Below, piece after piece: positions 52,295 to 59,670 of a DNA stretch of 64,000 bases. Below the pieces are notes generated by a model that saw nothing but the letters and a program-made list of their open reading frames with translations, ran no database searches and was not told the DNA's origin. The position numbers and the translations under genes are program-made. Positions within the stretch are counted from its first letter, which is position 1, and each line of letters starts with the position of its first letter. The stretch is from positions 1 through 64,000 of the forward strand of contig JAFRMM010000195.1 in NCBI GenBank assembly GCA_017430675.1, written 5' to 3'. Source of the stretch: Prevotella sp. Lineage in GTDB: Bacteria > Bacteroidota > Bacteroidia > Bacteroidales > Bacteroidaceae.

Positions 52295-52510
52295 AAAAAG
52301 AAATAAAGATTTCCCTTGCATATTATGCAAACGTACGACATGATGATCAGCTTTTCGATTTTTCATCAGCATCACATTTATGGTGAACAAAGAACTAATT
52401 CGCCTGCAATAATAATCAAAAGATCACGAACCGCCAAAGAAATTAAGAAATAATTGAAATGGAACAGAAAGATTTTTGTCTCTTTTCGTGGTAAATCTGA
52501 AAAGATTTTG
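52295..52510. other. AT-rich non-coding stretch
   Basis: No gene, repeat or hairpin of note between the repeat element and the RNA promoter; no open frame with a plausible start. Confidence 0.5.
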
Positions 52511-52518
52511 TATATTTG
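52511..52518 (+). promoter_or_regulatory. Promoter -7 element of the structured RNA
   Basis: TAtaTTTG, about 5-7 bp before the first hairpin of the RNA. No TTTG box at standard spacing; TTTTCG at 52483-52488 is the nearest. Confidence 0.7.
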
Positions 52519-52522
52519 CATC

Positions 52523-52704
52523 GTGTTTCGTAAGAGACATAACATTTTGGTTGCTCAATCGCTTCTCGAACTTGCACCTCGGTATAGCAAAAAGAGCAAA
52601 CACCCAATATCCGGAGAGCTCACGTTTTAGGCGTGGGTGATCCCATAGGATATTGGAGGCTGTGCAAGGCCTGAGAAGCGTATGGTGAGAGCCTACGCTT
52701 TTTG
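52523..52704 (+). ncRNA. Structured non-coding RNA, about 180 nt (6S-like or Bacteroidales-1-like)
   Basis: Bounded by a promoter and a terminator and without a reading frame. Nested pairing is clear: GTTTC/GAGAC with a GTAA tetraloop at 52525-52538; CGCTTCTC (52560-52567) with GAGAAGCG (52673-52680); CTTGCAC (52571-52577) with GTGCAAG (52662-52668); CCAATATCC (52604-52612) with GGATATTGG (52648-52656); CTCACG (52619-52624) with CGTGGG (52632-52637). The result is a long rod with one large internal bulge (52578-52603). Length and rod-with-bulge shape recall 6S RNA; a promoter-terminator unit of this kind is also how the Bacteroidales-1 motif was described. Which one, if either, cannot be settled by eye. 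Confidence 0.65.
52676..52704 (+). terminator. Terminator of the structured RNA
   Basis: AAGCGTA (52676-52682) pairs with TACGCTT (52694-52700) and a T-run follows (52699-52703). Its left arm shares GCG with the closing stem of the RNA, so the two structures exclude each other in part. Confidence 0.8.
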
Positions 52705-52726
52705 TGTAATTACTAATAATGTGAGT

Positions 52727-52985
52727 ATGAAAAAAATGATTATGCTATTATGGTGTATCGCTTTTTGTCATCCTGTTCTTCTACTTTAGAAGACAGGGCA
52801 AGGAAACAGATGCATAAAACTTTAGCTACAGAGTTTAAATATGCCGATGACTTTGAGATTACAAACGAAAATGTCATTTACAGATCTGACTCTGTTTTTA
52901 TTATGCTGTTCCATATGAAGGGGAAAAGGGATAATGGAGAAAGTGCTGAAGGGAATATGGAATATGCATATGAAGAACGATCTAT
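52727..52985 (+). pseudogene. Frameshifted and truncated lipoprotein gene
   Basis: ATG 52727 opens MKKMIMLLWCIAF and then hits a stop after 20 codons. Shifting frame at the T-run 52762-52766 gives LSSCSST, a lipobox with the lipid-carrying Cys, and continues TLEDRARKQMHKTLATEFKY and further to about 52985. So a single base missing from the T-run has probably split a lipoprotein gene. Beyond 52985 the frame runs on to 53082, but there the DNA is the antisense of a DUF6169-like gene, so the true C-terminus is lost. The family is not recognised. Confidence 0.6.
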
Positions 52986-53208
52986 GTGTGACAGTCTGTT
53001 TGACCTTAGTGTCGCGCTCAGCACGGACGTGGCGTACATTGTTGATATAAAACTGGTAGGTATCGCAGCCGCCGATAGGTGAGTCTTCTTCCAATTCTAT
53101 CTTGTAGAGCACGTCGTGTTCGGTCTCAAACAGGTAAATGCCGTTTGCAATCTCTTCTATGGTGTATGGACTGGCGGCCTGGATGCGAGAGAAGTCGAGT
53201 TGTTTCAT
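52985..53208 (-). pseudogene. DUF6169-like gene, 3' part lost
   Basis: From ATG 53208 the protein reads SPYTIEEIANGIYLFETEHD, then YKIELEEDSP, DTYQFYINNV and RDTKVKQTV, which follows the N-terminal half of DUF6169 proteins as I remember them (SPY, TYQF, RDxKV). Family members go on for about 70-80 more residues. Here the similarity stops near residue 73 (about 52989), although the frame stays open to 52822 across the antisense of the broken lipoprotein gene. The function of the family is unknown. A 43-codon gene lies 18 bp upstream on the same strand. Confidence 0.6.
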
Positions 53209-53226
53209 AGTATCTTGTGATGGTTA

Positions 53227-53358
53227 TCATCCGACGGCGACGGTTGTACCGTGGCGCTCAGCATAGATACGTGATAATTCCTCGTCGCTCTTTTCGAGCC
53301 AGGCCTTCTTCTTTGCAATGGATTGGCGGAGTCTCGCCAGAGCTTCTGTCTTTTTCAT
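53227..53358 (-). CDS. Small 43-residue protein upstream of the DUF6169 remnant
   Basis: ATG 53358 to TGA 53227 encodes 43 residues: MKKTEALARLRQSIAKKKAW, then LEKSDEELSRIYAERHGTTV and AVG. It is basic and helical at the start, with a short tail. A good promoter lies 31 bp upstream and the DUF6169 remnant 18 bp downstream, so both were one operon. I know no name for it; a small partner or antitoxin-like role beside DUF6169 is only a guess. Confidence 0.6.
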   Translation of the reverse strand: MKKTEALARLRQSIAKKKAWLEKSDEELSRIYAERHGTTVAVG

Positions 53359-53389
53359 ATTGTTATTCCTTTTACTTTAATTTCGTCTG

Positions 53390-53421
53390 CAAAGATAAGA
53401 ACAAATCTTGAAATTTGCAAG
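53390..53421 (-). promoter_or_regulatory. Promoter of the small gene and DUF6169 remnant
   Basis: TAtcTTTG on the minus strand at 53390-53397; CTTG at 53418-53421, 20 bp upstream, is one base off the TTTG box. Confidence 0.7.
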
Positions 53422-53462
53422 TTTTTCTTTGTTTTTTTGAATGCAGAAGCGGGCGACGAGTG

Positions 53463-54437
53463 CTACTCTGTCAGGCGGAAGCGGGCGACGAGCGGCAGGT
53501 GGTCGCTGTAGCCCTTGCGGTACTTCATGCCGTAATACGTGCGACGGGGCAGGTAACCGCCGTAGGTCTCATCCTCTTCGAGCAGAAAACGGGGGGAATG
53601 CACGAAGACAGTATCTACCTTATTATATATATAAGGCGACACGAGGATATGGTCGAGGCTGTTCCACTCACCCTTGTAGCGATAGGTGCCCTTCACCCCG
53701 TAGAGGCCAACGGCACCACGGCTGATATTCGTGAGCCCCGCCTCGCTGATGTGCACCAAGGCCGGAGAGTCGTAATAGTCGTTGAAGTCGCCCGTGATGA
53801 GGATGGCGGCATCGGGCGAAAGGGCGCGGACGCTATCCACTGACTGCAAGAGACGGCCCGCAGCCTGAAGGCGAAATGGACGACTGGCCTTTTCACCACC
53901 ATGACGACTTGGTGCATGGACGACGAAGACATGGAGCGTGTCGCCCGACTGCAGTTCGCCACAGGCATAGAGGATGTCACGCGTGGGGCGCATGCCCTTG
54001 ATCGTCTCGATACGCAAGCCGTAGGAGCGTATCAGTCGGAAGGAAAAGGGCGAATACATCAGCGCCACATCGATGCCACGGGCATCGGGCGACTGTGTCA
54101 TCACATACTCGTAGCCCGCATTCCTCAGGAGAGAGCGCTTTGTCAGGTCAGTGAGCGCCACATCGTTCTCCACCTCACAGAGCGCAATCATATCGGGGAT
54201 GCCGTCATCGCAGGTGGAGAGAATTGACTTGGCGAGACTGTTCTGCTTCTTCCAATAGCGCTTCTTCGTCCAACGGCGCGTGGCGTCGGGCAGGTACTCC
54301 GCATCATCCTTTTCCTCATCATCAAAGTAGTCGAACAGGTTCTCCACATTATACTCCACGAACGTGAACGGCTTCTGGGCCGACAGTGTGCCTAACGAGA
54401 GGCAACAGATGGTCAGCGTAAGAATTCTTTTAGTCAT
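53463..54437 (-). CDS. Secreted endonuclease/exonuclease/phosphatase-family protein
   Basis: A 324-residue exported hydrolase of the EEP superfamily. The signal peptide is TKRILTLTICCLSLGTLSAQ. FVEYNVENLFDYFDD gives the metal-binding Asn and Glu region, MIALCEVEND the catalytic Glu, VVHAPSRHGG the His, ILITGDFNDYYDSP the Asp and Asn, and GYSDHLPLVA the terminal Asp-His pair. Substrate (nucleic acid or phospho-ester) is unknown. The open frame begins at 54476, but ATG 54437 starts the signal peptide; it overlaps the NhaC stop by 8 bp. Last gene of a five-gene operon. Confidence 0.9.
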   Translation of the reverse strand: MTKRILTLTICCLSLGTLSAQKPFTFVEYNVENLFDYFDDEEKDDAEYLPDATRRWTKKRYWKKQNSLAKSILSTCDDGIPDMIALCEVENDVALTDLTKRSLLRNAGYEYVMTQSPDARGIDVALMYSPFSFRLIRSYGLRIETIKGMRPTRDILYACGELQSGDTLHVFVVHAPSRHGGEKASRPFRLQAAGRLLQSVDSVRALSPDAAILITGDFNDYYDSPALVHISEAGLTNISRGAVGLYGVKGTYRYKGEWNSLDHILVSPYIYNKVDTVFVHSPRFLLEEDETYGGYLPRRTYYGMKYRKGYSDHLPLVARFRLTE

Positions 54438-55845
54438 CTTGTTTTGTTCTTTTGATTTTCCAACCTGTGGCGGCAATGATGATACTCGTCAGGGGCGAGA
54501 GATAGTTGAAGAAGCAATAGGGCAGATAGGTCAGCGTGGCCACACCAAGCACGGTACTCTGCGTCAGACCACAGGTATTCCAGGGTACCAGCACGGAAGT
54601 GACCGTCGCACTGTCCTCACACGATCGGCTCAGCAGTCGCGACTCGTAGCCCCGTTCGCGATAAGTGTCCTTGAACATCGAACTGGCGAGCATAATGGAC
54701 AGATACTGGTCGGCGAGGGCGATGTTACAGAAGAGCGACGTGCCGACGGTGGATGCCACCAGCGAGGCCGTACCCTTGACAAAGCGGAGCACCAGGCGCA
54801 TCAGATCGTGCAACTGTCCTGTCGCTGTCAGTGCGCCACCAAAGGTCTGCGCACAGATGATCAGCCAGATAGTGGGCATCATACCGCCCATGCCGCTGGT
54901 CTGTACCAGTTCGTTGAGCATGGGTACACCCGTCTCGATGTTCGTCGAGCCATAGCACACCTGCATCATGCCCTTATACGAAGCCAGCAGTCCCCCACCC
55001 TCGGAGCCGGAGATAGCATGCACGAGCGAGGTCTGCACCAACAGCCCCACGACCGCCGCCAAGAGGATAGCCAGAAACAGCACCACCATCGACGGCCACC
55101 GACGGGCAATCATCACGCCCGTCAGGACGGGTACGATCAGGAGCCAGGGAGATATCACGAATGTCCGTTGCAGCCCTTCCATAAACTCCGCCACATTACC
55201 ATGTCCAGAGACATTCATCGTGAATCCCGCAATCAGGAAGACGGTGAGCGAGACGAGGAACGTGGGAATCGTGGTGAACATCATATAGCGGATATGCGTG
55301 AAGAGTGGCGTTCCAGAAACACTGGATGCCAGAACGGTCGTATCAGACAGCGGTGAGAGTTTATCGCCGAAATAGGCACCCGTGATGATCGAGCCCGCAA
55401 TCCAGCCATCGTCGAAGCCATGTGCCTTACCGATACCCATCAGGGCGAGACCAATCGTAGCCACCGTGGTCCACGACGAGCCGATCATCAGACTCACCAA
55501 GGCACAGAGGATGCTACTGCTGACAAGGAACACCTCGGGACGGATGATCTGCATGCCGTAATAGATCATCGTCGGCACGATGCCCGACACCATCCACGTA
55601 CCACCGATGGCACCGATCAATAACAGGATGACAATGGCGGGCGTGCAACTGGCGATCTTCGCCGTAATTTCCTTCTCTAAGTTCTCCCATTCCAGCCGTT
55701 TCTGAAAATGGCCGATGAGCACGCTGACAGCCGAGGCCGCCAACAATGACACCTGACTGGCACCATCCAATGTTGCGTTACCGAAGACGGCAACGCAACA
55801 CGTAATCAGTACGATCAGTACCAGAAATGGGATGAACGACAGCAT
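54430..55845 (-). CDS. nhaC: NhaC-family Na+/H+ antiporter
   Basis: A 471-residue membrane protein with about 11-12 helices. LLIGAIGGTWMVSGIVPTMI and SLMIGSSWTTVATIGLALMG are family blocks; GAYFGDKLSPLSDTTVLASS near 190-209 is the conserved core with two Asp residues expected to carry cations. It exchanges Na+ for H+ at the inner membrane; some relatives exchange malate or arginine-derived solutes, so the substrate is not certain. ATG 55845 directly follows the stop of the POT gene, with no base between, and the EEP gene overlaps its end. Confidence 0.9.
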   Translation of the reverse strand: MLSFIPFLVLIVLITCCVAVFGNATLDGASQVSLLAASAVSVLIGHFQKRLEWENLEKEITAKIASCTPAIVILLLIGAIGGTWMVSGIVPTMIYYGMQIIRPEVFLVSSSILCALVSLMIGSSWTTVATIGLALMGIGKAHGFDDGWIAGSIITGAYFGDKLSPLSDTTVLASSVSGTPLFTHIRYMMFTTIPTFLVSLTVFLIAGFTMNVSGHGNVAEFMEGLQRTFVISPWLLIVPVLTGVMIARRWPSMVVLFLAILLAAVVGLLVQTSLVHAISGSEGGGLLASYKGMMQVCYGSTNIETGVPMLNELVQTSGMGGMMPTIWLIICAQTFGGALTATGQLHDLMRLVLRFVKGTASLVASTVGTSLFCNIALADQYLSIMLASSMFKDTYRERGYESRLLSRSCEDSATVTSVLVPWNTCGLTQSTVLGVATLTYLPYCFFNYLSPLTSIIIAATGWKIKRTKQDD

Positions 55846-57381
55846 TTAGCAGACTTTCTCGAGTCGCTTCATCATGGCGAACATGAAGATCGCTGCCAAG
55901 AGACAGACGCCGAGGAAGACGCTCCAGCAGACCCAGAGAGGCACGGTGCCCCACAGCAAACCGCCAATCACGACAAGTTGGTTACCGATGGCCGTGGCCA
56001 CGAACCAGCCACCCATCATCATACCCTTGTACTTCGGGGGAGCCACCTTCGATACGAACGAGATACCCATCGGAGAGAGCAACAACTCACCAAAGGTCAA
56101 AACCAGATAAACCATAATGAGCAGGTTAGGCGTAACGTCGGCCACATGCTTTCCAACGGGGTTGCCGTCGGCATCCATCACCGTCTCAGGCGTAGGAAGA
56201 CCAAACGAGCCGAAGGCCATCAGGGCGTAGGCGATGGCTGCCACGATCATACCATAGGCAATCTTTCGCGGAGCAGAGGGCTCCTTGCCCTTGGCAGCCA
56301 GCGCGCCGAAGATCGCCATCGACACAGGTGTCAGCGCCACCACGTAGAACGGATTGAACTGCTGGAAGATAGGAGCAGAGACAGAGACACTGCCAGCATC
56401 GTCGTACTGGAGGAACAAGAAGCAGAGGGCCATGCCAATGACAACGGCAGAGATGGCCTTGCCCTTGCCAGTCTTTGACTGGAACAGCGAGAACAAGGCA
56501 TAGACAATGAAGATGACGGCCACGAGGTTCCATACATCGAAGCACATGGCCTGCAAGCCATCGGCAGACTGTGCCGTGAACTCATCGGCAAAGTAAGTCA
56601 GCGACAGACCGTTCTGGTGGAAAGCCATCCAGAAGAAGATCACTACCGCATAGACGAGACAGAGCGCCACGATACGCTGCGAGGTCTCCTCCTTCGTCAG
56701 TTCGGGCTCCGTGCTGGCGGCTTCAGCCTTGACGGCATCCTTCTTCGCACCTCCCTCCGTATGGCGGAAAGTAGAACGGAAAATATAATAAATGGCGATG
56801 GAAAGAATCAGCGATGCACAGGCTACGGCAAACGAGAAGTGATAGGCATCGTTCGACGAATAGCCCAGAGCGGTCTCAGCGTACTCCTTGATCTTAATGG
56901 CTGCCGTCGGAGCAAACAGGGCACCGATATTGATGGCCATATAGAAGATAGAGAAACCGGCATCGCGCTTGTCCTTATACTGCGGATCGTTGTAGAGATC
57001 GCCTACCATCACCTGGAGGTTTCCCTTGAAGAGGCCAGTGCCAAGACCGATGAGCAACAGGGCTGCCAACATCACGATGAGGGCAAAGGAGTCACCACCC
57101 AGAGGTACCGACAACAACAGATAACCGCCAAACATGATGATGATACCTGTGGTCACCATACGGCCAAAGCCGAACTTGTCGGCCATGATACCACCAATGA
57201 GCGGGAGGAAATACACCAGCATGAGGAATGAACTGTAGATTGTACCAGCCATGGCAGGTGACAATCCGTAATTAGCCCTTAAGAACAGGGCGAAAACTGC
57301 GAGCATCGTGTAGTAACCGAATCGCTCACCCGTGTTGGCCAGTGCCAACGCAAATAATCCTTTAGGTTGTCCTTCGAACAT
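55846..57381 (-). CDS. POT/PTR-family proton-coupled oligopeptide transporter
   Basis: A 511-residue inner-membrane transporter. ANTGERFGYYTMLAVFALFL (from residue 15) corresponds to the ExxERFxYY proton-coupling motif, though the first Glu of ExxER is not in its usual place. IYSSFLMLVYFLPLIGGIMA and DKFGFGRMVTTGI follow as in PTR proteins, and KGLFKGNLQVMVGDLY-like text appears as GTGLFKGNLQVMVGDLY. An alanine/glutamate-rich cytoplasmic linker lies near 215-235. It would import di- and tripeptides with protons. It sits between the PorT-like gene (2 bp) and nhaC (0 bp), so peptide uptake and Na+/H+ balance are made together. Confidence 0.9.
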   Translation of the reverse strand: MFEGQPKGLFALALANTGERFGYYTMLAVFALFLRANYGLSPAMAGTIYSSFLMLVYFLPLIGGIMADKFGFGRMVTTGIIIMFGGYLLLSVPLGGDSFALIVMLAALLLIGLGTGLFKGNLQVMVGDLYNDPQYKDKRDAGFSIFYMAINIGALFAPTAAIKIKEYAETALGYSSNDAYHFSFAVACASLILSIAIYYIFRSTFRHTEGGAKKDAVKAEAASTEPELTKEETSQRIVALCLVYAVVIFFWMAFHQNGLSLTYFADEFTAQSADGLQAMCFDVWNLVAVIFIVYALFSLFQSKTGKGKAISAVVIGMALCFLFLQYDDAGSVSVSAPIFQQFNPFYVVALTPVSMAIFGALAAKGKEPSAPRKIAYGMIVAAIAYALMAFGSFGLPTPETVMDADGNPVGKHVADVTPNLLIMVYLVLTFGELLLSPMGISFVSKVAPPKYKGMMMGGWFVATAIGNQLVVIGGLLWGTVPLWVCWSVFLGVCLLAAIFMFAMMKRLEKVC

Positions 57382-57383
57382 AG

Positions 57384-58166
57384 TTATTTAATATTTGAGT
57401 TTTTAGTCCTGATAATATCAAAGAGGTATGTGAACTTAATGACGATATTGCCGAAGTTGGAACGACCGAAGTAGTCGCGCTTCGTCGAACCATACATATT
57501 CCCCAAGCCGTAGTAGTAGCGGGCATCGACGAGGAAATGTCCCACATGGCGGTTGCTGTATTCAAGACCTGCGCCCACTGCAATACCATAGTCAAACTTA
57601 TTCTCCACAGCCATCGTGTCCTGTGCCATCACATGCGATGCCCGTTTACCGCTGTATTGGTATTCTATCGACATGGGATCAAAGGCAGGCTGATGAGCAT
57701 CAAAGTTTGAGTCTATCTTATCACTCAGAAAAAAACCGAACTGAGGTCCTATCTGAAAGAATGCCTGGAAGCCGTTGCGCTCGCGGCCCCATCCCAGACG
57801 AGCAAAGACAGGCATCTGCACATAGTTCATCTGCCTGGAATAGCGAAGCGTCTGAGAAGGATCAGTATGCAACGGTACTGGCTGGTCCTGCATATCGAGA
57901 ATATCCTCCTTCCAGCCGATCTGCGCATAGTTGACCTCAGCCACCACGGCACAGATGCTCTTGAAGTATTTCTCACAGGTATAGCGGACTGTCACACCTC
58001 CCGTCATGCCCCCTTGGAATCCCTGTGGCACCTTGGGCATAAAGGACACGTTACTCATAACGTATCCCCCATTGACACCAATGGCAAGATCCTTTCTGAA
58101 CTCACCCACCTGGGCGGATGCAGATAAAGGTAAAAGGGTAAACAGTATGAAGAGTAGGCGGCGCAT
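57384..58166 (-). CDS. PorT-like outer-membrane beta-barrel protein
   Basis: A 260-residue exported protein: signal peptide RRLLFILFTLLPLSASAQ, then an eight-strand-type barrel. VGEFRKDLAIGVNGGYVMSN, GMTGGVTVRYTCEKYF, NYVQMPVFARLGWGRERNGF and FFQIGPQFGFFLSDK match the PorT/outer-membrane-protein beta-barrel family seen widely in Bacteroidetes. True PorT belongs to type IX secretion; this could equally be one of the many uncharacterised relatives. It lies 3 bp after the LysM gene and 2 bp before the POT gene on one transcript. Confidence 0.8.
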   Translation of the reverse strand: MRRLLFILFTLLPLSASAQVGEFRKDLAIGVNGGYVMSNVSFMPKVPQGFQGGMTGGVTVRYTCEKYFKSICAVVAEVNYAQIGWKEDILDMQDQPVPLHTDPSQTLRYSRQMNYVQMPVFARLGWGRERNGFQAFFQIGPQFGFFLSDKIDSNFDAHQPAFDPMSIEYQYSGKRASHVMAQDTMAVENKFDYGIAVGAGLEYSNRHVGHFLVDARYYYGLGNMYGSTKRDYFGRSNFGNIVIKFTYLFDIIRTKNSNIK

Positions 58167-58169
58167 AGG

Positions 58170-59564
58170 TTAAAACTTGATGGTTTCCACCAGATGTTCC
58201 GGCTTGTAATGTACGAAAAGCAGTGTATTATTCCTCAGGCCACCATTGCCATAGCGCTCAAACTGCAAGGGCGTCTGTACAGGCGGATAGCCAAACATAC
58301 CCGCTGCCCCGTTGAAGGATTTGCCGTACTTATGCAAGCCCTTCAGGAAGAAATAGGCATGGTCGAAGCCCGTGATGGCAAAGCGCGGCAGAACTGTCTG
58401 CATGTCCGCATGGAAGTTCCAGCGGTACTTCTGCTGCAGACGCTGTGTGGCTGGTGACACGGGATTATAATAGAATACCGACGGGATATAAGTATTAAAC
58501 TTATAATAGTTCTCCAGATGAGCGCGGGTGTACATCAGCCAGTCCGTATAGCCGAACATCGTGATCTCCAACTCCGGACTACTCGTCTTCAGACCGTTGA
58601 TCTTTGAGAAGGCCACACCCAACTCCTGCGAGCGGCCTGTATTCAAGATCACTATATTCTGTTTCTTACGACTGAAAGCCTTCGAGAAATTATCCTCGCC
58701 CGACTTCAGATTAGTCACGGCATACTCTATACCCTGTTGTTCCAACTCACGGCGCAGTCCAGAAGTAAAGTTGCCTTTCTTACTCGTAGAGTCATTGCAG
58801 TCGATGAAAACGGGATGATAGTCCTTGAAACGTTCCATGAAATGGGTAATGGTCTGCTCATTGATGGACGTGGGCGACTGCCATATCTGGAAAATATTAC
58901 GATTGGTCGTCAGTTGCGGCGCATTGATGGAGAATGGGATCACCAGACGGATATCGTAATGTTTTACAAATTCAGACAGTACATCCATCTGCTTGGAGTA
59001 AAGCGGACCAATGATCAGGTCACATTTCGTGGCGGCATCATCGAGAAGCACAGGACGTATATCCCCGTCCTCTGGCGTGTTCCAGGCATGGATATCCACA
59101 GAGATACCCTCTTTCTTCAGACTGTCACAGGCCATCAGCACCCCACGGTAATACTCCACCATTCGACGGCCATCGCCATTGATATCATGCAAGGGCAACA
59201 TCACCCCCAGGCGGATAGCACGATTACGCACATCGTCATCGGAAGAGGTGCCAGTAGGGCTAGAATTGCTAAAATTACTAGGATTGTCAGGATTACTAGG
59301 ATTGCTAGGACTACTATTCTTACTAGAGAAAGGAATCCTCAGGATATCACCCTTCTTTAGTTCATAGTCAGGATTCTTCATCTCAGGGTTTGCCTCGATC
59401 AGTTCGTCAATGGTGATCTCATACATCCTGGAGATACCGAAGATCGTCTCCTTCCGCTTCACCTTATGCAAACCACGAATGGATCCATCCTCCTGGGCAG
59501 AGATGACTCCTACGGCTACAAAAAGCACCGCTATCAGCAAAAAATATCTTAAAACTCGGGTCAT
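58170..59564 (-). CDS. Exported LysM plus periplasmic-binding-type (PBP1) protein
   Basis: A 464-residue exported protein. Signal peptide VLRYFLLIAVLFVAVGVISA; a LysM domain at about 30-78 (HKVKRKETIFGISRMYEITI, ELKKGDILRIP) for peptidoglycan binding; a Ser-Asn-Pro linker encoded by a 9-bp repeat (59259-59321); then a two-lobed type-1 periplasmic-binding fold from about 115 (IRLGVMLPLHDINGDGRRMV, CDLIIGPLYSKQMDVLSEFV). Such LysM-PBP1 proteins resemble LpoA-type regulators of cell-wall synthesis; that link is inference. ATG 59564 follows a promoter element. First gene of a five-gene operon. Confidence 0.85.
   Translation of the reverse strand: MTRVLRYFLLIAVLFVAVGVISAQEDGSIRGLHKVKRKETIFGISRMYEITIDELIEANPEMKNPDYELKKGDILRIPFSSKNSSPSNPSNPDNPSNFSNSSPTGTSSDDDVRNRAIRLGVMLPLHDINGDGRRMVEYYRGVLMACDSLKKEGISVDIHAWNTPEDGDIRPVLLDDAATKCDLIIGPLYSKQMDVLSEFVKHYDIRLVIPFSINAPQLTTNRNIFQIWQSPTSINEQTITHFMERFKDYHPVFIDCNDSTSKKGNFTSGLRRELEQQGIEYAVTNLKSGEDNFSKAFSRKKQNIVILNTGRSQELGVAFSKINGLKTSSPELEITMFGYTDWLMYTRAHLENYYKFNTYIPSVFYYNPVSPATQRLQQKYRWNFHADMQTVLPRFAITGFDHAYFFLKGLHKYGKSFNGAAGMFGYPPVQTPLQFERYGNGGLRNNTLLFVHYKPEHLVETIKF
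59259..59321. repeat. Seven tandem 9-bp repeats in a coding linker
   Basis: GCTAGAATT, GCTAAAATT, ACTAGGATT, GTCAGGATT, ACTAGGATT, GCTAGGACT, ACTATTCTT. On the minus strand they encode a Ser-Asn-Pro linker between the LysM and binding-protein domains. A 3-codon unit can change copy number without breaking the frame. Confidence 0.85.
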
Positions 59565-59591
59565 AATCTCAAAATTTAGCAATTTCGCCTA

Positions 59592-59599
59592 CAAAAGTA
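59592..59599 (-). promoter_or_regulatory. Promoter -7 element of the five-gene operon
   Basis: TActTTTG on the minus strand, 27 bp before ATG 59564. Confidence 0.65.
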
Positions 59600-59609
59600 C
59601 AAAATAATT

Positions 59610-59637
59610 GTGAATTGTGAATTATGAATTATGAATT
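59610..59637. repeat. Heptanucleotide tandem array, 4 copies
   Basis: GTGAATT, GTGAATT, ATGAATT, ATGAATT between two divergent promoters, the same placement as the array at 41569-41596. Confidence 0.75.
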
Positions 59638-59643
59638 ATTTAC

Positions 59644-59651
59644 TATCTTTG
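59644..59651 (+). promoter_or_regulatory. Promoter -7 element of the CHU_C-domain gene
   Basis: TAtcTTTG, 19 bp before ATG 59671, directly after the heptamer array. Confidence 0.7.
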
Positions 59652-59670
59652 CACATTAAAGCGAACAAAA

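Noticed and set aside
51962..52343. Open frames of 101 (minus) and 88 (plus) codons after the MFS gene
   Set aside because: They run through the inverted-repeat element and its hairpins, have no promoter or start signal, and show no recognisable domain.
52560..52704. SRP RNA, tmRNA, RNase P RNA or a riboswitch
   Set aside because: The SRP GGAAG/AGCAG tetraloop region, a tmRNA tRNA-like end, RNase P conserved blocks and known riboswitch cores were not found, and no intact gene follows directly.
54364..55356. A 330-codon plus-strand frame across the NhaC and EEP genes
   Set aside because: It is rich in His, Arg and Gln as antisense shadows are, and both minus-strand genes show full family motifs.
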